From Paracoccaceae bacterium (lineage in GTDB: Bacteria; Pseudomonadota; Alphaproteobacteria; Rhodobacterales; Rhodobacteraceae): a stretch of 6,176 nt of DNA. Under the pieces are notes generated by a model, which ran no database searches, was not told the origin of the DNA, and worked only from the letters and a program-made list of their open reading frames with translations. Positions within the stretch are counted from its first letter, which is position 1. The number at the start of each line of letters is the position of its first letter. Location of the stretch: contig RFUP01000149.1 of the NCBI GenBank assembly GCA_009922885.1, positions 1 through 6,176 of the forward strand. The letters run 5' to 3'. A program made the translations under genes and the position numbers. Below, in pieces: positions 5,186 to 6,176 of the stretch.

Positions 5186-6176
5186 ATGTAAACGCACCCC
5201 TTTTGGTGATCGCAGCCGGTGGCACAGGTGGGCATATGTTCCCCGCCCAGTCGCTTGCTGAAGAGATGCTCGCGCGCGGCTGGCGCGTGAAGCTCTCCAC
5301 CGATGCGCGGGGCGCGCGCTACACCCAGAACTTTCCGGCAGGCGTCGAAATCACCGAAGTCTCCTCGGCCACCTTCGCGCGCGGCGGGCTGCTCGCGCGC
5401 GCGCTGGTCCCGCTCCGCATCCTTGGCGGTATCCTTGGCGCAACTGTCTCGATGCTGCGCGATCGCCCCACTGTGGTTATGGGCTTCGGCGGCTACCCCT
5501 CCATTCCCGCGCTCAGCGCCGCAACCCTTCTTGGCCTGCCGCGCGGCATCCACGAACAGAACGGCGTTCTGGGCCGCGTCAACCGCCGCTTTGCGCCCCG
5601 CGTCGGGGCGGTGGCTTGCGGCACATGGCCCACGGCACTGACCGATGGTGTCAATGCCCAACACACCGGCAATCCGGTGCGCGCCACGGTGAAGGACCGT
5701 GCTGGCGCGGGCTATATCCCGCCGGGTGATTACCCGATGTCGCTTCTGGTGATCGGCGGCAGCCAAGGCGCGCGCATCCTCTCTGATGCCGTGCCCGCCG
5801 CGATCGCCCTGCTGCCCGAAGACCTCCGCCAACATCTGCGCATAGCCCATCAGGCGCGCGACGAGGATGGCGCACGCGTGACCGAGTTCTACGCCGCGCA
5901 TGGCATCGATGCCGAAGTTGAGCCCTTCTTCCACGACATTCCGCGCCGCATGTCGGAAGCCCAGCTGGTGATTTCGCGCGCGGGCGCATCCTCCGTCGCC
6001 GATCTCACCGTGATCGGCCGCCCCTCCATCCTCGTGCCCTTCGCTGCGGCGATGGATGACCACCAGACCGCCAATGCGCGTGGTCTTGGCGAAACCGGTG
6101 CTGCCATCGTGATCCCCGAAAGCCTGCTCACGGCCGAGGCGCTGGCCGAGCAGATCACCACCATTCTCACCCAGCC
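5182..6176 (+). CDS. murG: undecaprenyl-PP-MurNAc-pentapeptide-UDPGlcNAc GlcNAc transferase (MurG), 3' end cut by window
   Basis: MurG (GT28) transfers GlcNAc from UDP-GlcNAc to lipid I at the inner face of the membrane, giving lipid II, the FtsW substrate. I translated the frame by hand from the GTG at 5182. It is open for 331 complete codons to the window end, so about 25-35 C-terminal residues are missing relative to the family (355 aa in E. coli). Motifs are GGTGGHMFP at 13-21 (His18 matches E. coli His19), GFGGYPS at 101-107, HEQNG at 124-128, GNPVR at 163-167, GGSQGAR at 192-198 and SRAGASSVAD at 265-274 followed by DDHQTANA at 292-299. Asp274 stands where E. coli has Glu269, a UDP-GlcNAc ribose contact. 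The start overlaps the ftsW stop (GTGA), so the two are almost certainly co-transcribed and translationally coupled. Confidence 0.95.
   Translation, partial: MNVNAPLLVIAAGGTGGHMFPAQSLAEEMLARGWRVKLSTDARGARYTQNFPAGVEITEVSSATFARGGLLARALVPLRILGGILGATVSMLRDRPTVVMGFGGYPSIPALSAATLLGLPRGIHEQNGVLGRVNRRFAPRVGAVACGTWPTALTDGVNAQHTGNPVRATVKDRAGAGYIPPGDYPMSLLVIGGSQGARILSDAVPAAIALLPEDLRQHLRIAHQARDEDGARVTEFYAAHGIDAEVEPFFHDIPRRMSEAQLVISRAGASSVADLTVIGRPSILVPFAAAMDDHQTANARGLGETGAAIVIPESLLTAEALAEQITTILTQ

Noticed and set aside
5186..5191. ATG just after the ftsW stop as an alternative murG start
   Set aside because: It reads ATG TAA, an immediate stop, in its own frame. The GTG at 5182 has GGGAGG at good spacing and leads directly into the MurG N-terminus.
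5071..6063. Minus-strand open frame of 330 codons antisense to the end of ftsW and to murG
   Set aside because: The plus strand has a clear ribosome binding site, GTG start and complete MurG motif series. The antisense product shows no family features.
1..6176. Possibility of a hidden mobile element, CRISPR array, tRNA or other RNA gene, defence system or toxin-antitoxin pair
   Set aside because: I found no regularly spaced repeats, transposase or integrase motifs, tRNA-like folds or small gene pairs. About 95% of the window is filled by five recognisable genes with uniform composition.

Overview
The window looks like a piece of the chromosomal division and cell-wall (dcw) cluster of an alphaproteobacterium, most likely of the order Rhodobacterales. 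This rests on the GC-rich sequence, the near-saturated GC use at third codon positions, the protein sequence style (FtsW starting MTDMVYG, MurG with LSTDARGARYT and ISRAGASSVAD) and an intergenic element that I recall from Rhodobacteraceae genomes. No database search was possible, so the taxonomic call is recognition from memory.

Layout from left to right. murD (7-1410, +) is complete. It overlaps by 4 nt (ATGA) with a gene for a TPR plus GT9-like glycosyltransferase protein (1407-2540, +). After a short convergent gap with a perfect 7-bp hairpin comes a reverse-strand gene for a BaiN/YhiN/HI0933-family flavoprotein (2613-3773, -). A 245-nt divergent spacer (3774-4018) holds a GC-rich repeat-like element with a canonical rightward intrinsic terminator, then a candidate promoter. 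Next is ftsW (4019-5185, +), which overlaps by 4 nt (GTGA) with murG (5182 to beyond the window end, +). murG starts with GTG and is cut by the window edge after 331 codons.

Functionally, MurD (cytoplasmic D-Glu ligase), MurG (inner-leaflet GlcNAc transferase making lipid II) and FtsW (septal SEDS glycan polymerase) belong to one pathway, septal peptidoglycan synthesis. The two intervening genes have no established role in it. The arrangement implies at least three transcription units: murD plus the TPR/GT9 gene, the flavoprotein gene on the other strand, and ftsW-murG from its own promoter.

I see no mobile element, CRISPR array, RNA gene or phage gene, and no sign of a new defence or biosynthetic system. 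The points worth a second look are modest: a reverse-strand flavoprotein and a glycosyltransferase-like gene splitting the dcw cluster, the element and terminator upstream of ftsW that can mislead start calling on both strands, and a Glu-to-Asp change at the MurG sugar-nucleotide site.
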